DNA of 64,000 bases, from contig LARD01000004.1 of the NCBI GenBank assembly GCA_000980375.1, positions 62,001 to 126,000 on the forward strand. Reading direction: 5' to 3'. The notes under the pieces were generated by a model, which ran no database searches, had not been told where the DNA came from, and saw only the letters and a program-made list of their open reading frames with translations. The DNA comes from Clostridium sp. K4410.MGS-306 (GTDB lineage: Bacteria > Cyanobacteriota > Vampirovibrionia > Gastranaerophilales > Gastranaerophilaceae). Shown one piece after another: positions 8,452 through 17,213 of the stretch. Positions within the stretch are counted from its first letter, which is position 1. Each line of letters opens with the position of its first letter. Both the position numbers and the translations under genes were made by a program.

Positions 8452-11277
8452 ATGTCAGAGCACAAAGAATTTGAATTTAAAGACACGCTGAACTTACCTA
8501 AAACTACCCTTGCAATGCGCGCAAACGCAGCTGTAAGAGAATTGGAAATTCAAGATTTCTGGGAAATGGGCAGAATTTACGAAAAAAATCTGGCTCAAAG
8601 AAGTATTGAAAACAAATTTGTACTTCACGACGGGCCTCCGTATTTGAGCTCACCTAAAATCCACATTGGTACAGCTTTAAACAAAATTTTAAAAGATATT
8701 CTGACAAAATATAAAGCGCAGTCAGGCTTTTATGCACCATACGTGCCCGGTTACGACGGCCACGGGCTGCCTATTGAAAATGCTGTTGTAAAAACTATCG
8801 AAGGCGGCAGAGAAGCTATTTCAAAATACCTTTTAAGACTCAAATGCAGAGAGTTTGCACTTCGCAACCTTCACGGACAGGAAGAAGATTTCAGACGTCT
8901 TGGCGTGTGGGGCGACTGGGAGCACCCTTATGTTACTATTTCTCCGGAAATTGAAGCAGAACAGGTGCGAATTTTTGGTGAAATGTACCAGAAAGGCTAT
9001 ATTGAAAAAGGCCTGAAACCTGTTTACTGGTGTCCTCATTGCGAAACTGCTCTGGCTGAAGCAGAGGTTGAATACGCTGACCATACCTCTACTGCGATTT
9101 ATGTAAAATTTGAATTTGTTGAAAAAGACGCCGAAAAAATTAAAGAGCTGGCAGGAATACAAACAGATTATCCGATTTATGCTCTTATCTGGACAACCAC
9201 ACCGTGGACAATTCCGTCTAACCTTGCAATCAGCTTGAATGCTAGATATGAATATTCGCTTGTTCAATATGCCGATGACATCTATGTTATAGCAACTGAC
9301 CTTGTTGATGCGTTTGTTAAAGACAACCAGTTTGAACCCGAAGACGTAAAAATTCTCGGCAGCGTAAAAGGCCGTGATATTGAAAACTTTAATACAATGC
9401 ACCCGCTCTACGACAGAAAGAGCCCGATTATCCTCGGCGACCACGTTACATTAGACGCAGGTACAGGCTGTGTTCACACAGCACCCGGCCATGGTCTTGA
9501 GGACTGGGAAGTCTGCCAGAGATATGATATCGAAGTATTGTCACCGCTTGATGCAAAAGGTATCTGGACAGATGAAGTGCCGGACCTTGAGGGCGTAACA
9601 TACGAAGACGGCAACAAAATTGTTATTGAAAGACTTGATAAATGCGGCGCTTTGCTTTCTCATAAGCAGATTACACACAGCTACCCGCACTGCTGGAGAT
9701 GCAAACACCCTGTTATCTACAGAGCAACTCCTCAATGGTTTGTTAAAGTTGACAGATTCAGAAACGCTGCTTTAAGAGAAATCAGCAACGTGCAATGGAT
9801 TCCCGCTTCCGGCGAGCAAAGAATTTCTAACATGGTTGAATCCAGAAGCGACTGGTGTATTTCAAGACAGAGAGTATGGGGCGTTCCTATCCCTGTATTC
9901 TACTGCAAAGACTGCGGCGAACCGATTGTTACTCCTGCAACTATCGAAAACCTTGCAAAAATCTTTGAAAAAGAAACATCTGATATCTGGGTTAAAGAAG
10001 GCGCAAAATACCTTCTGCCAACAGCTTTTAAATGCCCTCACTGCGGCAGCAGAAGCTTCTTAAAAGAAAAAGACATCATGGATGTATGGTTTGACTCCGG
10101 TATCACACACCGTGCTGTTGTGGAAAAACGCTATAAAGAGCTCGGTCATTTGCCTGTTGAAATGTATCTTGAAGGCTCTGACCAGCACAGAGGCTGGTTC
10201 CAGTCTTCGCTTTTAACAGCGGTTGCAACATCAGGACGCGCGCCTTACATGACTGTTTTAACACACGGTTTTGTGCTTGATGGCGAAGGCAAAAAGATGA
10301 GTAAGTCTTTAGGCAACACAATTGCACCGCAGGATATTATAAAAGTCTACGGCGCTGATGTATTGAGGCTATGGGCTGCTTCCGTTGATTACAGAAACGA
10401 CGTAAGAATCAGCGAAAACGCAATTAAGCAGATGGTAGAAATCTTTAAGAAGATGAGAAATACTTCAAGATTCCTACTTGGCAACCTGTATGATTTTGAC
10501 CCGACAGCGGATTATGTTTATTACAAAGACTTAAAAGCAATAGATAAATTTGCTCTACACAAATTGAATACATTCATTGGTAATGTAACAGAAGCATTTG
10601 AAAATTATGAATTTTACAAATACTTCCAGCATTTGCAAAACTTTGCGGCTGCTGATTTGAGCTCGTTCTATCTGGATATCGTAAAAGACAGATTGTACAC
10701 CGCAGGCAAAAAATCACTTTCAAGACGTGCTTGCCAAACTGTTTTATACGAAATTTCACAGGCTTTAACGAGAATGCTGGCTCCTGTAATGCCTCACCAG
10801 GCAGAGGATATTTGGCAAAATATGCCAGAAAAACACCGCGACGGCATTGAAAGCGTTTTGCTTACAGATTGGCCGACAACAAACGTAAAATGGGCTAATG
10901 ACAAACTCGAAGCAGAGTTTACAAAAATCCTTAAACTCAGAGAAATTGTCACAAAAGCAATCGAGCCTTTAAGAGCCGACAAACAGGTAGGAAGCTCTTT
11001 GGAGGTTGCGGTTTATGTTCAAGGCGGCGACCCTGAATTGCTCAAAAAATATGAGTCAGAACTGGCTAATATTTTCATCACATCACAGGCAGAGCTTGTG
11101 GACAAGGCGCCCGAACATGTGTTGAACGAATACAAAGAAGATGATTATACAATCTATGTAACAGATGCACACGGCGAAAAATGCGAACGCTGCTGGAAGT
11201 ACCGCAAACTAATACAGGTCGGCAACCACGGCGAAATTTGCCAGGATTGTATAAACGCAATAAACGGTAAAGAATAA
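8452..11277 (+). CDS. ileS: Isoleucyl-tRNA synthetase
   Basis: Class I synthetase charging tRNA-Ile. The product is 941 residues from the ATG at 8452, chosen over the in-frame TTG at 8440 because GAGG at 8442-8445 sits six bases before this ATG. The HIGH-type motif reads KIHIGTALNK (about residue 71), KMSKS is intact in GKKMSKSLGN (about 613), and a C-terminal zinc ribbon is present (CERCW and CQDC, about 912-930). A second cysteine pair set (CKDC and CPHC) lies in the region before DVWFDSG. The leader is only 140 bases and I see no T-box. The cognate-type tRNA-Ile(GAT) is also in the window at 28.7 kb. Confidence 0.97.
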   Translation: MSEHKEFEFKDTLNLPKTTLAMRANAAVRELEIQDFWEMGRIYEKNLAQRSIENKFVLHDGPPYLSSPKIHIGTALNKILKDILTKYKAQSGFYAPYVPGYDGHGLPIENAVVKTIEGGREAISKYLLRLKCREFALRNLHGQEEDFRRLGVWGDWEHPYVTISPEIEAEQVRIFGEMYQKGYIEKGLKPVYWCPHCETALAEAEVEYADHTSTAIYVKFEFVEKDAEKIKELAGIQTDYPIYALIWTTTPWTIPSNLAISLNARYEYSLVQYADDIYVIATDLVDAFVKDNQFEPEDVKILGSVKGRDIENFNTMHPLYDRKSPIILGDHVTLDAGTGCVHTAPGHGLEDWEVCQRYDIEVLSPLDAKGIWTDEVPDLEGVTYEDGNKIVIERLDKCGALLSHKQITHSYPHCWRCKHPVIYRATPQWFVKVDRFRNAALREISNVQWIPASGEQRISNMVESRSDWCISRQRVWGVPIPVFYCKDCGEPIVTPATIENLAKIFEKETSDIWVKEGAKYLLPTAFKCPHCGSRSFLKEKDIMDVWFDSGITHRAVVEKRYKELGHLPVEMYLEGSDQHRGWFQSSLLTAVATSGRAPYMTVLTHGFVLDGEGKKMSKSLGNTIAPQDIIKVYGADVLRLWAASVDYRNDVRISENAIKQMVEIFKKMRNTSRFLLGNLYDFDPTADYVYYKDLKAIDKFALHKLNTFIGNVTEAFENYEFYKYFQHLQNFAAADLSSFYLDIVKDRLYTAGKKSLSRRACQTVLYEISQALTRMLAPVMPHQAEDIWQNMPEKHRDGIESVLLTDWPTTNVKWANDKLEAEFTKILKLREIVTKAIEPLRADKQVGSSLEVAVYVQGGDPELLKKYESELANIFITSQAELVDKAPEHVLNEYKEDDYTIYVTDAHGEKCERCWKYRKLIQVGNHGEICQDCINAINGKE

Positions 11278-11282
11278 TTTTG

Positions 11283-11313
11283 AAAAAGGATGGATTAAAT
11301 TCCATCCTTTTTT
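11283..11313 (+). terminator. Intrinsic terminator after ileS, probably bidirectional
   Basis: A perfect 12-bp stem (AAAAAGGATGGA at 11283-11294, TCCATCCTTTTT at 11301-11312) with a six-base loop and T-run. The A-run on the other side makes it equally usable for the convergent gene ending at 11316. Confidence 0.9.
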
Positions 11314-11315
11314 AT

Positions 11316-11534
11316 TTACATTCCAAAAAGCTCTGTGCTTATTTTGTCAATAGTAGACTTTTCTTTCATGAGCATTTGGGTAATTACAATACCAAGGGCT
11401 GAAATATCTCTGGGGGTGATGTCTCCGCAGTAGTCTTCAAGCAAATTTTCCAGTATATGTGATAGCGAGCTGGCAAGGGAAATATTTCTTTGAGATTCAT
11501 CTAGTTTTGTTTTTAGTGTTTCAAGGTCTTTCAT
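11316..11534 (-). CDS. Small helical hypothetical protein
   Basis: Not recognised. A 72-residue, mostly helical, mildly acidic protein with a heptad-like first half (LETLKTKLDESQRNISLASS). AAGGAG precedes the ATG with good spacing, which supports translation. It is divergent from two small putative DNA-binding proteins, and a palindrome lies between the two transcription units, so it may belong to the same small regulatory locus. No cysteine cluster or signal sequence is present. A partner or antagonist of the neighbouring DNA-binding proteins is one guess. Confidence 0.6.
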   Translation of the reverse strand: MKDLETLKTKLDESQRNISLASSLSHILENLLEDYCGDITPRDISALGIVITQMLMKEKSTIDKISTELFGM

Positions 11535-11587
11535 AATTATTCTCCTTATGTTAAAAGAATGAAATCAAATATCATAATATATCATTA

Positions 11588-11604
11588 ATGTTATAATATA
11601 ACAT
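11588..11604. promoter_or_regulatory. Palindromic operator candidate overlapping a TATAAT box
   Basis: Perfect inverted repeat ATGTTAT / ATAACAT (11588-11594 and 11598-11604) with a three-base centre. TATAAT at 11592-11597 on the + strand lies inside it, so a protein bound here would block a promoter reading toward 11649. It sits between divergent genes, one side of which encodes small putative DNA-binding proteins: a layout typical of autoregulation. Confidence 0.5.
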
Positions 11605-11648
11605 AAAAACGAACATACAAGACTTTTTGTTATGTAGAGTTTAGTATT

Positions 11649-11885
11649 GTGTTTATGGATATTACTAAATGGACTAACAGAGAGCTTATTAAATATCTTG
11701 TGTCACACGCAGGAACAACACAAGAAAAACTTGCTGTAAAAGTTTTTGAGCTTACGAAGCAGGACTACAAACCAAATACTTTTACAAATAAATTAGCTAA
11801 TAACAACTTAAAATTAAAAGAATTTCAGGCTGTGTGCGAAACGCTAGGTTATCGATTAGAGCTAAAAGAAATTAACCCCAAGTAA
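11649..11885 (+). CDS. Small XRE-like putative DNA-binding protein (paralogue 1)
   Basis: A 78-residue protein read from GTG 11649 (TAGAG eight bases upstream); an ATG at 11655 is the alternative. The arrangement of helices around NRELIKYLVSHAGTTQEKLAVKVFE and the C-terminal FTNKLANNNLKLKEFQAVC suggests a compact XRE/lambda-repressor-like helix-turn-helix. Its second half aligns by eye with the next gene: TFTNKLANNNLKLKEF against TISKKINRASIRFSDV, then LGYRLELKE against LGYEIVFKK. The family call is inference from pattern. It is likely controlled by the palindrome just upstream. Confidence 0.65.
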   Translation: MFMDITKWTNRELIKYLVSHAGTTQEKLAVKVFELTKQDYKPNTFTNKLANNNLKLKEFQAVCETLGYRLELKEINPK

Positions 11886-11930
11886 GTAAAGGCGAAGCCG
11901 TAAACAAATTACCAAAAAATGGGGGGATGA

Positions 11931-12143
11931 ATGTCTATAAAAACTAAAATTAAATCATTACTTGCATCTGAAGATGTGAAAATAAATGAACTGGCAAAGT
12001 TGCTTACGGAAAAATCCAAAAAGGAAATTTTACCTAATACTATATCGAAAAAAATTAATAGAGCATCTATAAGATTTTCAGATGTAGAAGAAATACTAGA
12101 TGTTTTAGGTTATGAAATAGTTTTCAAAAAGAAAAATAACTAA
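11931..12143 (+). CDS. Small XRE-like putative DNA-binding protein (paralogue 2)
   Basis: A 70-residue, lysine-rich protein, paralogous to its upstream neighbour 45 bases away and probably co-transcribed. It has the same order of helices (INELAKLLTEKS, then ISKKINRASIRFSDVEEIL) and the same end LGYEIVFKK. GGGGGG six bases before the ATG serves as ribosome-binding site. The spacer between the two genes contains a small GGC-GAA-GCC hairpin, and a related G/C-rich motif recurs just downstream. Diverged tandem copies suggest either a heterodimer or a drifting duplicate of mobile origin. Confidence 0.65.
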   Translation: MSIKTKIKSLLASEDVKINELAKLLTEKSKKEILPNTISKKINRASIRFSDVEEILDVLGYEIVFKKKNN

Positions 12144-12234
12144 ACCAGCGAAGGCGCAGCCGAGCCTGAACAAGCGGGGTTCGGGGTGTAGCTCGCACAC
12201 AGTGAAAGACGGCTTTGCCGTAGTAACCTTGATT

Positions 12235-12321
12235 AAACACAGTTAGTTTTAAGTATGAATTTTGACAGACCGTAGCAACGCGAAGTGGATGCAAAATTTA
12301 TGCTTAAAATTTACTGTGTTT
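12235..12321 (+). ncRNA. Long stem-loop, 30-nt arms, three of four deviations G-U compatible
   Basis: Arms 12235-12264 and 12292-12321 enclose a 27-base loop. Of 30 positions, 26 are Watson-Crick, three are G-U wobbles when read as + strand RNA, and one is a T/T mismatch. The wobbles would be A-C mismatches on the opposite strand, so structure appears to be kept in a + strand transcript. No family is recognised. Confidence 0.45.
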
Positions 12322-12347
12322 TTTGACCGGCGTGTTTCTTTCTTTTG

Positions 12348-12391
12348 GTTCGTTTTCTTTCTTTGCATCGCAACAAAGAAAGAAAATGAAC
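12348..12391 (+). ncRNA. Pyrimidine/purine stem-loop, 18-nt arms
   Basis: Arms 12348-12365 and 12374-12391 pair at 17 of 18 positions around an eight-base loop; the remaining position is again G-U in + strand RNA. One arm is almost all C/T and the other almost all A/G. No T-run follows directly, so it is not a plain terminator. It belongs to the surrounding hairpin element. Confidence 0.45.
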
Positions 12392-12531
12392 AAGAGCAAT
12401 TTTTAATTGCGTGAAAGTATTATTTTAATTTTATTTTTAATTTTTTTATCGCATTCTTTCGAACCCCCTGTTGTGAGAGGCGGCCTTTGCACGAGCCTTT
12501 AAGCGGGGGATTTATTTTTTCCCTTATGTGT

Positions 12532-12537
12532 TATTAT
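12532..12537 (+). promoter_or_regulatory. -10-like TATTAT six bases before mfd ATG (leaderless candidate)
   Basis: TATTAT at 12532-12537, six bases, then ATG 12544. There is no ribosome-binding site next to this ATG; the nearest G-run (12505-12509) is 34 bases away. No clear -35 is seen. Confidence 0.35.
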
Positions 12538-12543
12538 CAATGT

Positions 12544-15500
12544 ATGACAGATATACTGACACATTTTAATAATAAAAGAATACTCAACCTCGAAAAAATT
12601 ACCGCATTTTTAAAGAAAAATAACTCCTTTATGGTTAGCGGGCTGACTTCATTTTTGCGGTTGTTTCTGCTTGCCGATATATACCGCCAAAAAAGAACCG
12701 TGTTTGTTACAAACACCGAACAAAACGCTCTTAAATACAAACACGACCTCGAAAAATTTTTTAATATCGAGTCACAAATTTTTCCCTATCAAGATATCTC
12801 TATTTATGACGGTGTTGCTCCAAACCTCTACAAATACGCGCAGCAGGTAGAAATCCTGAAAAATCTTGAAAATATCCCGCTTTTGATAGTGCCTGTAAAA
12901 GCAATGCTTGAAAAGTTTCCCGAAACATCATTCTATGAAAAAAACGCTATAAATATAAAAATCGATGACGAGATAGACACCTCGCAAATTGCACAAAAAC
13001 TTGTTTCTCTAGGCTACAAAAGGGTTACAATGGTGTCTGACATAGGAGAATTTTCACTAAGAGGCGATATCATTGATGTGTTTTCTTTGAACAAATACGC
13101 TGCACGTATTGAGCTGTGGGGCGATACTGTCACTGATATCAGGTATTTTGACAACAAAACCCAAAGAAGCGTAAAAAAGATTAAAGAAACAACAATATTG
13201 CCTGTTTACAAGTTTTTGTTGGACGAAGATAATGCGGAAACCTTTAAAAATGAACTAACACAGGCTGCTGTGACTATGGACTCCGGAGAAAATGTAGATA
13301 TTGTAAGAGAAAATCTGCAAGAAACACTGGAAAAAATTGATACGGAAAAGTATTTTGACGGCATAGACTATTTTCAATCTTATTTGAATAAAAAAATGAA
13401 AAGCCTACCGCAGCTTTTGTTGGATAGCCAAAATCCCCCTGCACTGGTGCTGGATGAGTCGTCTGAAATTTTTTCAAAATTTGCACAGATTGATGAAAAT
13501 TACGAAAAACAGATTGAAGAAAATACCCAAAAAGCTCTTGCGCTGCCTCTGAAAAATAAGGCACACCTTGATTTTGCGGATTTTCAAACAGCAGTTGCCG
13601 GACTTCAAAAAATATCTTTTGACAATTTTCTTGATACAGTCAGTGACTACACTATAGAGTTTGAAAGCTCTCTTATCCCGAGTTTTTCTTCAAAAATGGA
13701 GGAAATCCTTGCCTTTGTTGAAGACCGGATGCAAAAAGGCTATAAAGTCGTCATTGCAACAGATTACAAAAACCGAATCGAGGATGTTTTTTGCGATTTT
13801 GAACTTGCTGTGTCAGATGATTTCTCCGTGCAAAACGAGGTCTTTTTGGCAGACAACCTTGCTCTTGGCGGTTCTGCTGTAGAAGAGCTGAAACTCGTAG
13901 TGCTGACAGATAAGGAGCTTTTTAATAAAAAATCAAAAGATATTACAGCAAAAAAACAGAACTACCACAAGGAAAGCGCTGATTATATAGAATCCGTAAA
14001 CGATATCAAAGAAGGCGAGTATGTTGTGCATCAGGTGCACGGGGTGGGGCTTTATAAGGGCTTGAGCAAACAGGAAATAGACGGCCAGCTCAAAGACTAC
14101 CTCACTATAGAATACGCACAGGGCGACAAACTCCATATGCCGGCAGAGCAAATAAACCTTCTTGTGCGCTACAGAGGCTCAGGGGCTGTTGCTCCAAGGC
14201 TGTCTCGTATGGGCGGTAATGATTGGAATATCACAAAAACACGTGCTAAAAAGGCTATTGAAGATATTGCAAAAGATTTGCTGCGCCTGTATGCAAAGCG
14301 CGAGGTCGCACAGGGCATTGCGTTTGAGCCTGACACAGTATGGCAGTGCGAGATGGAAGAAGCATTTGAATACACAGAAACCCCTGACCAGATGCTTGCT
14401 ATTCAAGAAACCAAGGCTGACATGGAACTTGAAAAGCCCATGGACAGGCTCATTTGTGCGGATGTTGGATTCGGTAAGACAGAAATTGCTATCCGTGCAA
14501 TTTTTAAAGCTGTTATGTCCGGCAAACAGGCAGCTGTTATTGTGCCGACAACAATCCTTGCTATGCAGCACTGGCAGACTATTTCGGAAAGATTCAAGCC
14601 TTTCCCTATCAGGGTAGAGCTTTTATCACGCTTTAGAACGGCAAAAGAACAAAAAGAAACCATAAAAAAACTTATAAAAGGAGAGGTTGATGTTGTAATC
14701 GGCACTCACAGGCTTTTGCAGGATGATATTGTGTTCAAAGACCTTGGCTTGCTTGTAATTGATGAGGAGCACAGATTCGGCGTAAAACATAAAGAAAAAC
14801 TCAAAATGCTTCGCAAGAACATTGATATTTTAAGCATGTCCGCTACACCTATCCCCCGCACGCTTTACATGTCGCTTTCCGGTATTAAAAATATGTCTGT
14901 AATTAATACAGCGCCTATGAACAGGCTGCCTATAAAAACCTATGTGGGCCAGTACAACGAAACTTATGTTAAAAACGCAATAAACCACGAACTTGACCGC
15001 GACGGACAGGTCTTTTTCCTTTACAACCGTGTGGAGACAATATACGAGTTTGCAGCAGAGTTGCAAAAAGTTGTGCCCAATGCACGTATAGCCGTTGCTC
15101 ACGGCCAAATGGATGCAAAAACACTGGAAAATATCATGCTCGAATACGCGGAGCACAAGTATGATATTTTGCTTTGCACCACAATTATTGAGTCAGGGCT
15201 TGATATACCAAATGCCAACACAATGATAATTTATGATGCGGACAGATTCGGGCTGGCGCAGCTTTATCAGTTGAGAGGACGTGTGGGCAGAAGCGACAGG
15301 CAGGCATACTGCTACTGTTTTTATAAGAGCCATAAAAAGCTCACCCCCGAGGCTTTGCAGCGGCTCAATGCAATAAAAGAATTCTCAACGCTTGGCGGAG
15401 GGTATCAGATTGCGTTAAGAGACATTGAAATCCGCGGTGTGGGCAATATCCTTGGTACAAAACAGCATGGCCACATGACAAGCGTCGGGTTTGATACATA

Positions 15501-16041
15501 CTGCCAGCTGCTTGAAGAGACAATCAATGAGCTTCAGGAAAACGGCGAAAAACCGCAGCCGCCTGCTATTGTGGATATCAATGTTACTGCATTTATTCCA
15601 GATGAATGGGTTGGTTCAAAAGAGCAAAAGATGATTGAATACAAGCGTCTTGCCGATGTAAAAACGCTCGAAGAGCTTGATTTAATCCATCAGGAGTGGA
15701 AAGACAGGTTCTCAAAAATTCCCGAGCCTGTTGAAAACCTTATAAAAATCATTCATTTAAGGCTGCTTGCAACGCAGGCAAAAATTACGCTGATTAGAGA
15801 AACTTCCGACAACATAAGAATTTATATGCCCTACACAAAAGCAGAGTGGACAATTATTGCGTCTCGTCTTGATAGAAATATTACAAAATATATAAAATAT
15901 ACAATAGCTCCAAAGTCGTGCCGGGAGGGTAATTCCATACTTCTTTTCAACAACGGTATACTTAGCTTTAAAGAAGTGTTTAACATATTGGCTGATTTAT
16001 TCTATTATATAAATAAAATAACTTACGAATATAATAATTAG
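12544..16041 (+). CDS. mfd: Transcription-repair coupling factor Mfd
   Basis: ATP-driven translocase that removes RNA polymerase stalled at DNA lesions and recruits UvrA. The product is 1165 residues from ATG 12544, matching the family's usual length of about 1150. Domains in order: UvrB-like N-terminal region, RNA-polymerase interaction domain (YVVHQVHGVGLYKGL, about 495), RecG-like translocase with Walker A (CADVGFGKTEIAIRA, about 640), DEEH box (about 740), SATPIPRTL and LRGRVGRSD, then the C-terminal TRCF domain. In-frame starts at TTG 12487 and ATG 12526 exist, but the 12544 start gives the expected N-terminus. It leads a run with the lipoprotein isomerase gene, which follows at once. 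Confidence 0.96.
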   Translation: MTDILTHFNNKRILNLEKITAFLKKNNSFMVSGLTSFLRLFLLADIYRQKRTVFVTNTEQNALKYKHDLEKFFNIESQIFPYQDISIYDGVAPNLYKYAQQVEILKNLENIPLLIVPVKAMLEKFPETSFYEKNAINIKIDDEIDTSQIAQKLVSLGYKRVTMVSDIGEFSLRGDIIDVFSLNKYAARIELWGDTVTDIRYFDNKTQRSVKKIKETTILPVYKFLLDEDNAETFKNELTQAAVTMDSGENVDIVRENLQETLEKIDTEKYFDGIDYFQSYLNKKMKSLPQLLLDSQNPPALVLDESSEIFSKFAQIDENYEKQIEENTQKALALPLKNKAHLDFADFQTAVAGLQKISFDNFLDTVSDYTIEFESSLIPSFSSKMEEILAFVEDRMQKGYKVVIATDYKNRIEDVFCDFELAVSDDFSVQNEVFLADNLALGGSAVEELKLVVLTDKELFNKKSKDITAKKQNYHKESADYIESVNDIKEGEYVVHQVHGVGLYKGLSKQEIDGQLKDYLTIEYAQGDKLHMPAEQINLLVRYRGSGAVAPRLSRMGGNDWNITKTRAKKAIEDIAKDLLRLYAKREVAQGIAFEPDTVWQCEMEEAFEYTETPDQMLAIQETKADMELEKPMDRLICADVGFGKTEIAIRAIFKAVMSGKQAAVIVPTTILAMQHWQTISERFKPFPIRVELLSRFRTAKEQKETIKKLIKGEVDVVIGTHRLLQDDIVFKDLGLLVIDEEHRFGVKHKEKLKMLRKNIDILSMSATPIPRTLYMSLSGIKNMSVINTAPMNRLPIKTYVGQYNETYVKNAINHELDRDGQVFFLYNRVETIYEFAAELQKVVPNARIAVAHGQMDAKTLENIMLEYAEHKYDILLCTTIIESGLDIPNANTMIIYDADRFGLAQLYQLRGRVGRSDRQAYCYCFYKSHKKLTPEALQRLNAIKEFSTLGGGYQIALRDIEIRGVGNILGTKQHGHMTSVGFDTYCQLLEETINELQENGEKPQPPAIVDINVTAFIPDEWVGSKEQKMIEYKRLADVKTLEELDLIHQEWKDRFSKIPEPVENLIKIIHLRLLATQAKITLIRETSDNIRIYMPYTKAEWTIIASRLDRNITKYIKYTIAPKSCREGNSILLFNNGILSFKEVFNILADLFYYINKITYEYNN

Positions 16042-16058
16042 CAATGAGGAGTATAAAA

Positions 16059-17192
16059 ATGAAGAAACTGAAATTATTCGCAACAGTACTTGCGGCATCT
16101 GCCACACTGATGATTTGCGGATGTACAAACCATAATGCAATAGTTACCGTAAACGGTGACGCAATTACAAAAGCTCAATACGAAAAAGCCTTTGATGCTG
16201 TTGCTGACAACTCGATGTTTGCTCAAATGGGCATTGATTTAAAGAAAGACCCCAACAGTTTTCTTCACCTTATGATAAAAGACAGAGTTGTTAACGAGCT
16301 TGTTGTTAAAAAACTCTTGGATCAGGAAATAAAAAGAAGACACATAAAAGTTTCTAAAGCTGACATGGATGCTCAATTGAAATCTATTATCGACAAAGTC
16401 GGCTCTAAAGAAAAGTTTAACGAACTGTTGAAACAAAACGGTGTTTCCTCCGCTCAATTCAAAAAAGATTTGACAGACGAAGTTAAAATCCAAAAACTCG
16501 TTGATACTCTTGCAGTAGTTACAGTAAGCGATAAAGACGCAATGAAATTTTACAAAGATAATCAAGACAAATTCAAAAATCCTGACAAAGTAAGAGCTTC
16601 TCATATTCTTGTCAGCGCTAACCCTGAGGAATTAAAAGCAAAAATCGCTTCTTCAGCACAGGGTAAATCAATGACAGAAGACCAGCTTAAAGCAGAAGTT
16701 GACAAACAAATGGCTGCTCAAAAAGCTAAAGCTGAAAAACTCCTTGCAGAAGTAAAAAAAGACACAAAATCATTTGCAAAAGTTGCTAAAGAAAACTCTG
16801 ACGATACACAAAGCGCCAAACAAGGCGGTGATTTAGGCTTCTTTGGCAAAGAAGAAATGGTTGAGCCCTTCTCAAAAGCTGCTTTTTCTATGAAACCTAA
16901 TACATTAAGCGGTGTTGTTCAAACTCCTTACGGTTATCACATTATCCTTGTTACAGACAGAGTTAAAGCAGGTATTGAGCCGTTTGATAATGTTAAAGCT
17001 GAAATCAAAGATTTCTTAACAAATCAGGAAAAAGTTAAAACCCTTCAGCAGTTTGTTGATACATTGAAAAACAACGCAAAAATCGAATACAATGACCCGA
17101 GCTTCAACCCGGCAGAGATTCAAAAAGCGTTGAAAGAACAATCAAAAAACAATCCCGCGTTGATGGAAGGCCCAAAGTCCGCTAAGGAATAG
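16059..17192 (+). CDS. Lipoprotein peptidyl-prolyl isomerase, PrsA/SurA-like parvulin
   Basis: Extracytoplasmic folding factor. The 377-residue product starts at ATG 16059, which has AGGAG seven bases upstream; the in-frame ATG at 16044 overlaps that site and is rejected. A lysine-rich signal sequence ends in the lipobox ICG-Cys22. A SurA-type chaperone N-domain (about 30-170) is followed by one parvulin domain: VRASHILVSA, then GGDLGFFGKEEMVEPF and TPYGYHIILV. The parvulin domain carries an insertion of about 40 lysine/alanine-rich residues (positions about 190-230). A short polar tail follows. In a diderm it may help outer-membrane proteins fold. Confidence 0.92.
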   Translation: MKKLKLFATVLAASATLMICGCTNHNAIVTVNGDAITKAQYEKAFDAVADNSMFAQMGIDLKKDPNSFLHLMIKDRVVNELVVKKLLDQEIKRRHIKVSKADMDAQLKSIIDKVGSKEKFNELLKQNGVSSAQFKKDLTDEVKIQKLVDTLAVVTVSDKDAMKFYKDNQDKFKNPDKVRASHILVSANPEELKAKIASSAQGKSMTEDQLKAEVDKQMAAQKAKAEKLLAEVKKDTKSFAKVAKENSDDTQSAKQGGDLGFFGKEEMVEPFSKAAFSMKPNTLSGVVQTPYGYHIILVTDRVKAGIEPFDNVKAEIKDFLTNQEKVKTLQQFVDTLKNNAKIEYNDPSFNPAEIQKALKEQSKNNPALMEGPKSAKE

Positions 17193-17213
17193 TCTTACTT
17201 GAAGGAATAAGAT

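Larger units (their letters stand above)
12144..12543 (+). repeat. Non-coding element with long hairpins and flanking imperfect direct repeats
   Basis: About 400 bases with no convincing gene, the longest gap in the window. Its ends share an imperfect direct repeat: 12161-12179 (CGAGCCTGAACAAGCGGGG) and 12492-12508 (CGAGCCTTTAAGCGGGG). Inside are a GCC-TTT-GGC-type mini-hairpin near 12210, two long stem-loops listed separately, and GCAATT/AATTGC at 12396-12410. GGGGTTCG (12176-12183) can pair with CGAACCCC (12460-12467), which would enclose the whole interior. It may be a structured RNA gene or a dispersed non-autonomous repeat; the sequence alone cannot decide. Local G/C-rich stretches stand out against the AT-rich surroundings. 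Confidence 0.5.

Noticed and set aside
12331..12391. Coding potential in the C/T-rich and A/G-rich arms
   Set aside because: The translation is repetitive (F/S/L then K/E/R) and the two arms are reverse complements, so a hairpin explains the sequence.
12487..12543. Upstream TTG start of mfd adding 19 residues
   Set aside because: The extra residues come from the end of the hairpin element and do not fit the family's N-terminus; ATG 12544 does.
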